The position numbers were made by a program, and so were the translations under genes. A stretch of DNA of 64,000 nt. It comes from Mnemiopsis leidyi (taxonomy: Eukaryota > Ctenophora > Tentaculata > Lobata > Bolinopsidae). Shown in pieces: positions 1 through 9,547 of the stretch; the stretch's first letter is position 1; every line of letters starts with the position of its first letter. The DNA is taken from NCBI GenBank assembly GCA_000226015.1, contig JH153354.1, positions 177,080-241,079 of the forward strand. The letters are read 5' to 3'. The notes beneath the pieces were generated by a model. That model was not told the origin of the DNA. It searched no databases and worked only from the letters and a program-made list of their open reading frames with translations.

Positions 1-654
1 CCAAAAGCTCGTTCACGTGGTTACTATCATCTTGCGGAGTTTAATGCATACAGGCCTTCGTGATCACGCTAGACATCGTGAAATTTACCTACCTACCTAC
101 CCAACCCACCCTAAAATCAAACCACTGTAAGCCATCTACTTTACTTTTTTTCCTTCGGCAAAAAAAATAGAGATGGAAATGAAGCAACCGAAAGCACACT
201 CAACCAATGAAAATCAAAGATGTTTCAGAAGACCGGCTAAACCAGTAACTAACATTACTTAACACCTTAATTTCAGAGTTTAGTGACATGTTTGATAACA
301 GCGGCGTAGAACTAGAAATAGAGTAAATAACAAGATTGATAGTATAACATTAAACTAGCTGTTAACAGTGTACCAAAAAATAATCCAAAACTGCACTCAT
401 CCAAATTTGAATTGATCTAAAAACAACCTAAAAGGATAGGTATGTTGATTCTTGAGCCCACACACAACCATGTAACACAACTATTACCATTCTGTGCACA
501 CCCTGGCTCGAAAAGAGGACCTCGTTAAGATTTCCACCCCACTTGAACCACAATAACCACAATGCACAAGTATATGCTTTCCGTAACATGAGGCTTTATG
601 CGTATGCATCTGTGAATCTGGTTCTCTGTGAAATATTTTCCTAACCAGGTGCTG
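1..654. other. Non-coding, no gene seen
   Basis: AT-rich sequence without a convincing reading frame, splice-flanked exon or recognisable repeat. The short antisense reading frames between about 480 and 760 run over repeat family C and show no domain. Confidence 0.6.
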
Positions 655-800
655 CTTACTTGATCTTGCTCTAACCAGAGCCCTTTTGTGCTTGTCTGAC
701 TTTGTCCGACCCTCATTCGAAGCGAATAATAAAATGACGGGAGGGTGCGCGCTGCTGTACAATTTTATGCGCGTAGCAGCCGCACTTGTAATAAAGGGTG
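655..800. repeat. Dispersed repeat, family C (copy 1)
   Basis: Contains CTCTAACCAGAGCCCTTTT, then GTCCGACCCTCATTCGAAGC, a short AATAATAAAATGAC block and GAGGGTGCGCGC. The same blocks recur in a palindromic form at 1664-1806 and in inverted orientation at 36796-36872; the CTCTAACCAGAGCCC block also occurs alone near 38200. Short, dispersed and found in both orientations, so most likely a miniature transposon; ends and target duplication are not clear. Confidence 0.55.
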
Positions 801-938
801 CCTAGCGTAAGCCATTGCCTGGGGACCTCAGGCTAATTGTTGATCGGAGGGAATAATAGCACCTGGTTAGATTGATTGCTAACGCACGCTTTTTGCTTGG
901 GGACGTAGTCTTTTTCGGAGGGAAACGTAGGGAGAGTT

Positions 939-1041
939 GTAGGTTGATAACCTACTGTCGCGGCCATCACGCGCTGTCACGCATTTGATCTGGCCTGGCG
1001 ACATTTTCGAAGAAATTCTAGACGCGCATCGCCCGTTGAAG
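939..1041 (+). repeat. Dispersed repeat, family A (copy 1)
   Basis: About 100 bases that start with GTAGGTTGATAACCTACTGT (itself a small palindrome, GTAGGTTnATAACCTAC) and end with GACGCGCATCGCCCGTTGAA. Further copies are at 1561-1662 (inverted), 2236-2336 and 45441-45547. No coding content; interpreted as a MITE-like element. Confidence 0.65.
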
Positions 1042-1191
1042 GGAGAGCCGCGCAGCACCGTGTATGCACACCTTGCGCTTGCTTAACCAGTATTGCGATC
1101 TGTCAAAATTCGGAAAGATCACCAAATCGCTCACCTGTGTAAGCGAGTTGGCGACCAGTTCGAATATGGAGCCACAGAAAGGCTCCGTCAG

Positions 1192-1241
1192 AACGGTAGA
1201 CGGATATAATTTTGATGAGATTATAAAATCCGTCTACCGTT
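1192..1241. repeat. Perfect 14-base inverted repeat (hairpin)
   Basis: AACGGTAGACGGAT at 1192-1205 is repeated as ATCCGTCTACCGTT at 1228-1241 around an AT-rich loop. The arm is the TTAGACGGATAT end of repeat family B, so this looks like two family B ends joined head to head, with the body lost. Confidence 0.6.
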
Positions 1242-1289
1242 TTAACGTGTGTTAATCGGAAAAAATAGATAATATATATATATATATAT

Positions 1290-1397
1290 TTGCCTTGCGT
1301 TGCGGCCTTGCCTTGCGGGGCGGCAGCTTCGCTGCCGCGCCGCGCGCTTCGCGCGCGGGGGGCTGCCGCTTCGCGGCAGCAGGTCAGGCAACGTCTT
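1290..1397. repeat. GC-rich palindrome cluster (family E)
   Basis: A block of nested hairpins such as GGCAGCTTCGCTGCC, CGCGCGCTTCGCGCGCG and CTGCCGCTTCGCGGCAG in an otherwise AT-rich setting, flanked by TTGCCTTGCGTTGCGGCC and GGTCAGGCAACGTC. Related pieces occur near 30408-30459, 35838-35880 and 38125-38190. This is a mobile palindromic repeat; its function is unknown. Confidence 0.55.
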
Positions 1398-1475
1398 GTC
1401 GCGGTGATACCCGACTCACGCAGCTAAAGCTGAACGTCGTTTCGTTAGAACGTTAGACGGATATCATCTCGTCAA
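1398..1475 (+). repeat. Dispersed repeat, family B (copy 1)
   Basis: About 80 bases running from GTCGCGGTGATACCCGACTC through CACGCAGCTAAAGCTGAACG to TTAGACGGATATCATCTCGT. Copies: 2032-2121 (inverted), 36597-36676 (inverted), 37463-37545, 37558-37650 (inverted), 37858-37941 and a decayed one at 38914-38972. No coding potential. Confidence 0.65.
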
Positions 1476-1560
1476 GCAACGTCTGACAAATATATATATA
1501 TACAAATATAATCTCGTCAAGTGAAGAATTCAATTAACCAGTGCTTGTCCGACCATCATT

Positions 1561-1662
1561 CAACGGGCGATGCGCGTCTAGAATTTCTTCGAAATGCGTG
1601 ACAGCGCGAAATGCGTGTGGCGTGACAGCGCGTGATGGCCGCGACAGTAGGTTATCAACCTA
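1561..1662 (-). repeat. Dispersed repeat, family A (copy 2, inverted)
   Basis: Reverse complement of copy 1: begins CAACGGGCGATGCGCGTCTA and ends GTAGGTTATCAACCTAC. It holds a small internal duplication (two versions of GAAATGCGTG plus GACAGCGCG). Confidence 0.65.
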
Positions 1663-1663
1663 C

Positions 1664-1806
1664 AAACCATCATCCGATTATAAAATGACAAAAGGGTGCG
1701 CGCGCTGCTTTGCTAAACGCGTATATGGTATATCCCTGTGCTTGTACGGCGGCGCGCACCGCACCCTCCTGTCATATTATTCCCAAAGAGGGTCGGACAA
1801 AGTTAA
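1664..1806. repeat. Family C repeat in palindromic arrangement
   Basis: ATAAAATGACAAAAGGGTGC near 1680 is answered by the inverted block GCACCCTCCTGTCATATTAT near 1760, followed by CCCAAAGAGGGTCGGACAAA. The segment could therefore fold back on itself. Reading frames across it are repeat-derived and not believed to be genes. Confidence 0.5.
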
Positions 1807-2031
1807 ACAACCCTGTGCGAGCTTAGCGCGAAATTAGGACGGACGCGCGCGCGACGCAAAAGCTCACACAATAGGGCGCGCGCAGCGCGAGCCACAGAGC
1901 TATGCTAAAGCTTAGCAACGCGCTGCTGTAAAACCAAAGAATTACAAAAACCAACAACCAAGGTCCGCATTGCATTGCTAAACCAATCGTTTCAGACAAG
2001 TTACAATTATAACGGTACGTGTCGCGTGCTA

Positions 2032-2121
2032 TTGACGAGATGATATCCGTCTAACGTTCTAACGAAACGAGGAGAGCAGAAAACTGCGAGCCGCGCGCAG
2101 GTCGGGTAACATCTCGACAAC
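2032..2121 (-). repeat. Dispersed repeat, family B (copy 2, inverted)
   Basis: Starts TTGACGAGATGATATCCGTC and ends GGTCGGGTAACATCTCGAC, the reverse complement of copy 1 with an added GAGGAGAGCAGAAAACTGCG middle that is shared with the inverted copy at 37558-37650. That shared middle suggests a subfamily. Confidence 0.6.
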
Positions 2122-2235
2122 GCGTGCTTCTGCACTGTGTACTAAATTTAAATTATGAAGCGCGCATGAGTAAACGCGCGCGCGAATGCGGTGACAGACG
2201 CGTAGCTACAAGCTAGTCAAGCTAGGTTTGCACTT

Positions 2236-2336
2236 GTAGGTTGATAACCTACTGTCGCGGCCATCACGCGCTGTCACGCATTTCTGGCCTGGCGACGCGC
2301 ATCTAGACGCGCATCTAGACGCGCATCGCCCGTTGA
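2236..2336 (+). repeat. Dispersed repeat, family A (copy 3)
   Basis: Same start and end as copy 1, with the GACGCGCATCTA block present three times in tandem at 2295-2330, an internal expansion not seen in the other copies. Confidence 0.65.
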
Positions 2337-3094
2337 GGCTTGCACGCGCACGCGCGTCACCAAAGTTACCGGGCGCTGCGCAGCTCTAGTCTCTCTATGT
2401 TTGTAAAGCAACAAAGACTGAGCACTGCGGTCCCCAGGCAACACTGAAAGTGCCGTTGCTGCCAAAGGTGCGTAGCAATGTAGCATCCATGATCCACCGC
2501 GCGCGGCGTAAGCAGTAAGCATCTGAAAAGGAAAGGAATACTTTAACTTATGCTTGAAATCGGTTAAATCGAGCGCTTGTAACAATTATCAATTATATTT
2601 TTGACTTTTGCTTTATATGATGTTTATCAATTTTCGACTAGGCTATATAGCTGAAAAAGGCTCGTTGTCAAGTGTGAGGCCGTGAAGTTTTTCTTACTTT
2701 AATTATTTTGTAATGCTTATTTTTACCCAATACCGCCTACTTTGACCTCTCTCTAAACCAAAGACTAATATTCCTATTGGCATTGTTGCTTTTTGTTAGG
2801 ACTACTTCTGTAGGGAGTAAATATAAAAATTCTTGCACTTGTTTGGCAGATCTCACTGGGCAATGGAAACAAGAAAGTAATCAAAAGCCACACGCGTCTC
2901 GGCCCCAAATTTTGTCCTATGCAATTCTTGCCCTATTGGTTGCGAGGCTTAAATGAATGAGTGCATGAAACTGCAAGTTTATCAACAGATAAAACACAAT
3001 GTCTTTCAATAATTTCGAATTTAGATATACAGTTTAACCTGCACTTTGCACTGATGCTAATTTCAAATGCAGAAACTTATGAGCTATTGGGCAA

Positions 3095-3240
3095 TCAATT
3101 TTTCCGACATTGCAAACACTCTTTCCATTTTATTATACTTCATTATGATCAAAATATAAGCATATACATACCAGAGCCATTTCGTGCGTGTAGCTTTTGC
3201 TTAAAGCCCATGTAAGCACCTGTTTCTGTGAATATACATA
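3095..3240 (+). repeat. Dispersed repeat, family D (5' part)
   Basis: Shares a long diverged match with 6488-6640: GACATTGCAAACACTCTTTC against GACATTGAAAACAGTCTTTC, and later GTAAGCACCTG followed by a TATA/ATAC-rich tail ending in ACTTCT. The copy is truncated on its 3' side. Confidence 0.55.
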
Positions 3241-3747
3241 CTTCTATAATAGCCCGGTGCGCTCATTTCTACTTTATAACGTGTGTCTTATTTGATCTCA
3301 TTCGGCTGTCGGCAGTAGATTACTAATCTGTTTGACACATGTTCCTCGCAAGCCGGACGAGAAAGAGAGCTTCTGGGTTTATTAACATGAGTTCGACCAG
3401 AATCAGGAATGCAATCAGCAATGGCTATTCGTCATCCATGTTCCAAGCATCTAGAACGATCCATCTTCTCTTTAAGTTGCCAGAGCACACTTAATTATGA
3501 ATGTGCAATTTAACTTCACGATTGGATACTGCCAATTCCTCTGCTGTGCCAATTCCTCTTCGAGTCAGACAGATATTTATTCTGGATTTGTAAACTTGTG
3601 TCGGCATGGCTGTCCAGTGTTTTGCAAATATCTGATAAATGGTTGTGGCTGACATTCGCACAGAGTAAATGCGGGGTCGGCTGCACTATATTGCAACCTG
3701 ATGCGCAGAACCCGGGGTCTATTACCTGCAAGGCAATATTGTTATGG

Positions 3748-3780
3748 GTTGGTGGTGTAGTGCTATCTACCCCGACTTTC
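3748..3780 (+). mobile_element. SINE 5' fragment (tRNA-derived head)
   Basis: GGGTTGGTGGTGTAGTGCTA matches the start of the SINE at 50057-50397 and includes its A-box-like TGGTGTAGTG. Only the head is recognisable. Confidence 0.45.
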
Positions 3781-4908
3781 TACTGAGACTTTGGGAGTTC
3801 ATCCTGCAACTTATTGAAATCGTCCTTGAACCGCTCCTTACAGAATGCTCAGAACAGACATGGCACAGACTGGCACAACGAGAATTTTTCTCAGTTTGGT
3901 CTGTGAATTATGTCTTAGACCTTTTCAATCTAAGTCCATTATTACTTAACATTACTGAAGCCCTTGTCCTACTTAATGTACATTGGAATTCTAACATAGC
4001 TATGCAATTTGATGAAGAATGTAACTCAACTTATGTAGGATTTGTCACGGTATCTTATCCCGGTGACCTAGTTATCGTCATACTTTCATTTCATAACACA
4101 TCACATTACTCTCGGAATTATCCTCTTAACCTTGGAAAATATAAAAAGGACGCAATGAATTAATTAATTACTTTGCAATTAGATTCATGGCCGGAAATCT
4201 AATTTTGAATGTTCCTAAACTTGTAGACTTATAATTCCTAACAGTATTATGAATAGCTGAAATGTATTAGCTCACCTGGTGTAATCTTAATAGCTTGTCC
4301 TGAGCCAAAGAACTTTCTCTTTGTTGCAATCTCTATACGTACTTATTGTCTGTAGGGCGCGAAACCGTACGACTGTTATAAGTTGAAAGTGTCGCGCGTT
4401 CAGCCGTCAGTGTGCCATTTTATCGCGCGCACAGCGTGCAGCGGTCTGAACGCGCGCCGCGCGCGATCGACCATGCTAAGTACTGATCTGTCCTTAAAAC
4501 TAAAATTAAATTTTTATCCATAATCAACTACTTGTATCCTTGACCGATACTTACATTTGGGCAGTGACTACAAATAGTTATAGTATTCTATATACTACTG
4601 AGTCAATGCTCATGCTTTATTGCATGCTACTACATCTCTGATCCAAATGAAAAATTATTGGCCGGAAACTGAACACTGCGTTCGACCTGTTGGATGTTCT
4701 TTTTTGTTCTACTGTCGACACGTATGCTTTATAATATTTGACAATGCCGCTGACATTGCGTACAGTTAGAACCATGCACTATAGGTCCTTTGGCATAATG
4801 TAGTTTAAGGAAATCAAAAACCCAAAATGCGATCTCCCAGATCCGATGTGTTTCACCATTATAATCAAATATGTTCGCTAAGACTTTTATAATATCGTAG
4901 GCTATTGC

Positions 4909-4918
4909 NNNNNNNNNN
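4909..4918. other. Assembly gap (10 N)
   Basis: Ten ambiguous bases; a small gap in the assembly. Nothing can be said about the missing sequence. Confidence 0.99.
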
Positions 4919-5289
4919 AATGTTTGACAGGCTAAAACTTAACAGATGCTTTTATCCATCTGTACAATTAATGGTGAAATTCGTAGCCAACTATTAATAA
5001 TAAAAGGATAGCTAACCAATATCAGTGAGCAGTTCAAATATAAAATTGAGTTTTATTGATATTTCTTTGATCATATTATCATGTATTTTTTCAAATAGTG
5101 TTCTTGAAATAGGCACACATGAATATATAGTGGAATTTATCATTTATAGATGTTCTAGAGGTTAGAAGTTTTTATTTAAATTTGATAGTATTTTCGTGAA
5201 AAGCGGAAGGATATTTTTATATTTTTATTGTGTAATTGATATTGCAGACGAGAAAATAAAACTTGTTTAACTTGAAAACTTGTTTAACT

Positions 5290-5440
5290 TGAGAAGATCG
5301 GGAGTTCGATTCCCAGATCTGTCAATCCAAGAGGAGCGGCTGAGGGCATTTTCCTATGCAATCTTTTCTGCCGACTCAGGCGAATGACCGGGAAACCGAT
5401 ATTGAGGGTTGAATGAGGAGGGTCTCCATTAAAAGATCTA
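5290..5440 (+). mobile_element. tRNA-derived SINE (partial)
   Basis: GGGAGTTCGATTCCCAGATC is a polymerase III B box (GTTCGATTCC). It is followed by the same body as the SINE at 50057: AAGAGGAGCGGCTGAGGGCA, CCTATGCAA, CGACTCAGGCGAATGACCGG, GAAACCGATATTGAGGGTTG. The A-box half is missing. Confidence 0.75.
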
Positions 5441-5647
5441 GAATCTTCCAGGAGCCCTTTAGTATAACTGTAAAAGCCTGGGTACAGGCGTAACAAATAC
5501 TAAATACCAAAATCATGCTTGCATGCAGACTAGGGTTCTCCGAAAATCTTGCTAGTCTCATGGTCAATGCATATGTGACCTATCTGAAAGCAGGTTTGAG
5601 GCACTGCGAAGGCTTAGATATGGTCTCAAGTCAACTACTACTACCAC

Positions 5648-5760
5648 TACTACTATACTTCTTCCAATATACCACTTTGGGGTCCAGAGTAAGAGTCCAA
5701 GGCACCCGGTGTCTTATCATTGATGCTACTGGTATCCCTGGCAGTAACTAGTGGTCAAAG
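5648..5760 (+). repeat. Dispersed repeat, family D (3' part)
   Basis: CTTCTTCCAATATACCACTT through GATGCTACTGGTATCCCTGG matches 6641-6725 closely. Together with 3095-3240 and 6488-6725 it defines one repeat about 240 bases long. Confidence 0.55.
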
Positions 5761-6487
5761 CAACTAGTGGTTTGACTGACTATGGGTAAGGTTTGTTTAA
5801 AATGAGCAGATCTGGTCGCAATCTTGTGTCATCCAATAGATGTTGTAAGAGTGTTACCAAAGTAAAGAATCTTCAGTGTTCATTTCTTCCAGAGTGAGTT
5901 ATTCTATTCTGGAACAAGCTCTCTCAAGAAGTAAAGAATTCTACAACTGTTTTAAGCTTTGAAATAAGTTTAGAGAGTTTAAAGAAAGAAATGATCTCTA
6001 AAAATTTAGTAAATGATTTTAATTTTTGGAATGTGTCCAATGAAGTTAAAGGAAGAATCGAAGGGCCAAGTCATGTTAGTAACAAAGAAAGACATTTAAT
6101 GAGTATCTTTTGTCCCATCCGTTTGTGGCAAAAATCGTCCAAACAATGAAGAAAGGACACAAGCACATCTGGTTGGCAGTTTCGAAGCAGCTCAGGAGCA
6201 AAGGGATCGACGTTGACCATCTACAGGCTCAGTCCAAGTAAAACATGATTTGGAGAGAGTTCACAAAATGCTACCAGTAAGTCAACTGACGGATCACCTC
6301 TTTTTGTGTGGGAGTTTTGCAAAGACCTTGAACCTTTAGAACCTGCAGACAGATAGAACCTTATCATGTCGAATCCAAGAGACAAAAAGTGATGACCAGC
6401 CATCCAGAGACACTCAACTACCCTGTCAACTACCCAGCAGATCATACACAATTTGGATATAACCTAAAGTGATGCTCAGATAAAGAA
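5761..6487. other. Non-coding stretch
   Basis: No gene or clear repeat. Short frames on both strands have no recognisable domain. Confidence 0.5.
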
Positions 6488-6725
6488 TCTTTTTGACATT
6501 GAAAACAGTCTTTCCATTTCAGTATACTGCATTATGTTAAAAATATACCAAGCCATTTTGGGCATGGTGCTTGTGCCACTAAAGGTAGCAGCCCTGCTCA
6601 AAGCCTGCGTAAGCACCTGGTTAGGTATATATATATACTTCTTAAATATACCACTTTGGGTCCAGAGTCTGAGGCACCATGGTGTCTCATCATGGATGTT
6701 ACTGGTATCCCCAATGATATTTTGT
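6488..6725 (+). repeat. Dispersed repeat, family D (longest copy)
   Basis: Joins the 5' part seen at 3095-3240 and the 3' part seen at 5648-5760 in one copy. No protein coding. Confidence 0.55.
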
Positions 6726-7041
6726 GTCCTTTGTATTTACTGTTCTATTTTTCATTTAGATAGTTCTTCAATAAAATTTTCAAATCTTGCATTCTTATGA
6801 GCTGGGGCTGCCACAGCATCAGTATGCCACTGGCGCCTAGCACACTCCTTTAGGATCAGTAGATTGGGGAACAACATCCCCTACTATTATACCCCCTGCA
6901 TAAAAGGTTTCATAGATGCCAGTACAGGGAGAGGGGCAACTCAAAAAAATTCAATGTCACCCTTTATCTCCCAAGATTTTGCAGATCTCCCAAGTTTTTT
7001 AGACTTATAATTTAACTTATAACTCTCCTGCATATCTTTCC

Positions 7042-7236
7042 ATGTTATTTGCTATTAATGCTGACAATTTTATGGTTGGAAGAAGGGGAAGACCTCCTTT
7101 AAACTTATTAGATATATTAAGAAACGATTTGAGACGTAGAGATCTTGGCATAGCACTTAGGAATATTACTGACTTTGAAGACCTTAGATATTTGGCCTTA
7201 GATAGGATTGAATGGAAAAAGTTAGAAGATGAATAG
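7042..7236 (+). pseudogene. C-terminal end of a non-LTR retrotransposon ORF2 (LINE fossil)
   Basis: A 64-codon frame reads GRRGRPPLNLLDILRNDL near its start and LALDRIEWKKLEDE at its end. This is the familiar tail of LINE reverse-transcriptase proteins: a GRP-x(5)-W/L-x(4)-DL stretch, then A-x-DR-x-W. Nothing of the catalytic domain is seen upstream, so this is a 5'-truncated dead copy, as usual for target-primed insertion. The start codon is arbitrary. It has no link to neighbouring genes. Confidence 0.7.
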
Positions 7237-7929
7237 AAAGCGCTTTCTTATCTTTTTTTGTGTTCTGATATCTATAAAGTACCTAGGATGCTCTTGTAAA
7301 GAGATATTTCGTACTTTTAAAGATTCTTACTACTTACTACTATAATTTAACTTTTCCAAATTGATCAAAAAACAATTTTAAAATCATTGTTAGATGCATT
7401 TATTGTTAGGTACACACGTAGTTCCATGCGACAGATTAAAACGATATTACTGCATGATGCAACTGAAAAAGTCCAAAATATGTGAAATTCTATATCTAAA
7501 AAGCTCCATAGGGACCCTAAAATTCCCAAAATTGATATAGACTTTTTTTAAGGATTCTTCTGTGCATTCCTAAAACTTTGCATTTTACAATTGTGCCAAA
7601 CTGGGCATTGTGGTTCACTGGGCATCATGGGTGTCCGGTACAGTTACCTCTTTTACTTACATGACTGTTGATGTAAATATTAAATTTCCTGCATGATGCC
7701 AAATCTTTTGTTCAGTGCATTGGGGCAGTCAGCCAGTGATTATTTGTTAAACCGTTTCATAGTATTCAAAATCAAAAATTCAATTTTCACTAGTTACCCA
7801 CTGTTTTCCCCTAGCCACCTGTAATGTTATGACTTGTGATGCAGGTGTCTCCGCTAGCGTTCTGCTAATCTGCTAATGTTTGCTATTATTATCTACTAGC
7901 TTGGCAGATTTTTCAAACCTTAATCTCAT
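7237..7929. other. Non-coding stretch
   Basis: Likely the 3' flank of the LINE fragment and unrelated AT-rich DNA; nothing else recognised. Confidence 0.5.
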
Positions 7930-8060
7930 GCTGGGTGGTGTAGTGGTACTAGCACTCCCTTCCAACGCCTAGACCAGGTGTTCAAACCCGTCCGAGGCAG
8001 GCAGTTCAGGCCACCAAGCTGTGATTGGTACAGGATTAATCCTGGAATTTAGTCTTGGAA
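7930..8060 (+). mobile_element. tRNA-derived SINE (diverged copy)
   Basis: GCTGGGTGGTGTAGTGGTAC carries the A box and GGTGTTCAAACCCGTCCG the B box (GTTCAAACC). The tail differs from the 50 kb copy, so this may be a separate SINE subfamily. Confidence 0.65.
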
Positions 8061-9547
8061 GATATCAGTGACGCAAATCCCACTTCAGTGTAATGTCTAT
8101 TCCATTCAGAATGAGTTTGAACTTGCATATCAGGTGATAATGAATTCTGCTTGAGTTATATAACTTTTTGTTAAACCAGACACCATAAAATTTACCAACT
8201 ACCAAGGTACCAAATTTGACCATGGTATTGTGAACATCTTACCTCTTCCCACAAATATTGAGAATTATATCACATAGAATGGCACCTGGTTGTGTGGCAC
8301 GTTATGAGTTTACTTCAGATTGAAAATTTTGCTATTAGGGTTGAGAGAAAGGTTTTTACCAATTTTTAATTACTGACAAAGCTTTATTGTTGGTCTTTAT
8401 AGATATGTTCTAAACGAATGTGTTGCCTCAGCACAAGAGAAGCAGATCACGGAATAATTAAGTGATGCAGGATTTAACAACTTGAACACATTGATTTTTT
8501 GACATACTTAGTTGATACTCTTTGTGCAATGCTACAGACCCTTCTCTAACTCCAAAATATAAACTTTGTCTGATTACTTACTTACTTCGTTACTTCGTTG
8601 AGTTTATCATGTAGGTGAAAGGCCATCATATGTCACAACCGCCTGGCTCCTGCCCAGTCTAACAGAGAGTTAGAATTTGCGCAGGAGTATCCCCGTACAG
8701 GTGGGTTATCTGGAAATGTAGCAAGGAATTGGGAGAGTTTTTCCTTGAATGCTTGGAATGTTCTGAGCGATTGAGATAAAAGTGGGCATAAATGTTTCCT
8801 GCCTAAGCTCAATCATCTCTGAAATGTTAAAGATTTTAAATTCAGATTCATTGTTAAGGTAACACACTATTTCAATTTTTATCATTTTAGATTTTGTGAT
8901 TGGTCATTGGTCGCTTGATCTGACCCACACGTTATACATCAAGACAGAGCAAAATGATTGGCGATCTGTTAATTTCCTTGTTTGAAATGTGACCTCCAAC
9001 ATGTTGCTTGTGAGCTGGTTTTCCATGAGATCTAGCTTATCAAGGCCCTATGATCAACTCAGCTTCTGCAAAGCCTATGCAAGGCAAAGGCTACATGATA
9101 CCTATGTGATACTTTCACAGCACCATGGTAGATGTATTGTGGCAATGTACTATTTATCCTAACACAAACTTCCGAGCTCCAATCACATAAGCATTCTTTT
9201 CACACTGGTGGCTTGTAATTTCATAGCCACCAGAGTGCCACGACATAATCTATGCAAGAATGCGGCCACAGTGCCTCCACAATGCTATGTGTATGTAAAT
9301 GTAAAATTATACTGATGATACAACCAAAATCGAAAAATAAATGGTTTGCTTTTCAAATTAGAAAGTGGTTTAATGATAAGGAACTCTAATCTAGTAGGCA
9401 TTCTAATGGTCCACTGTCCTACAAGTTAGGCATCAGTAATGGCATATAATATACATCACACGTTAACAAAAAATCATGATAGGATGCAGTGATTTAAAAG
9501 TCATGATTTGAGGAGGTTATCTAGCTGATCCATCTAGCTGAGACGTG
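8061..9547. other. Upstream region of EXOC4, no gene seen
   Basis: No coding exon recognised. The EXOC4 promoter should lie here, but no clear core-promoter motif stands out and a non-coding first exon cannot be excluded. Confidence 0.45.

Larger units (their letters stand above)
2600..4908. other. Non-coding stretch
   Basis: No gene recognised. It holds a family D piece (3095-3240) and the head of a SINE at 3748-3780. A 139-codon frame at 3744-4163 starts inside that SINE head and has no recognisable domain, so it is not annotated. Confidence 0.5.

Noticed and set aside
1541-2585. Frames on both strands in the first 2.6 kb
   Set aside because: They run through repeat families A, B and C and contain their inverted copies; no domain.
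3744-4163. 139-codon plus-strand frame
   Set aside because: It starts inside a SINE head, has no recognisable domain, no splice context and AT-driven composition. Most likely chance.
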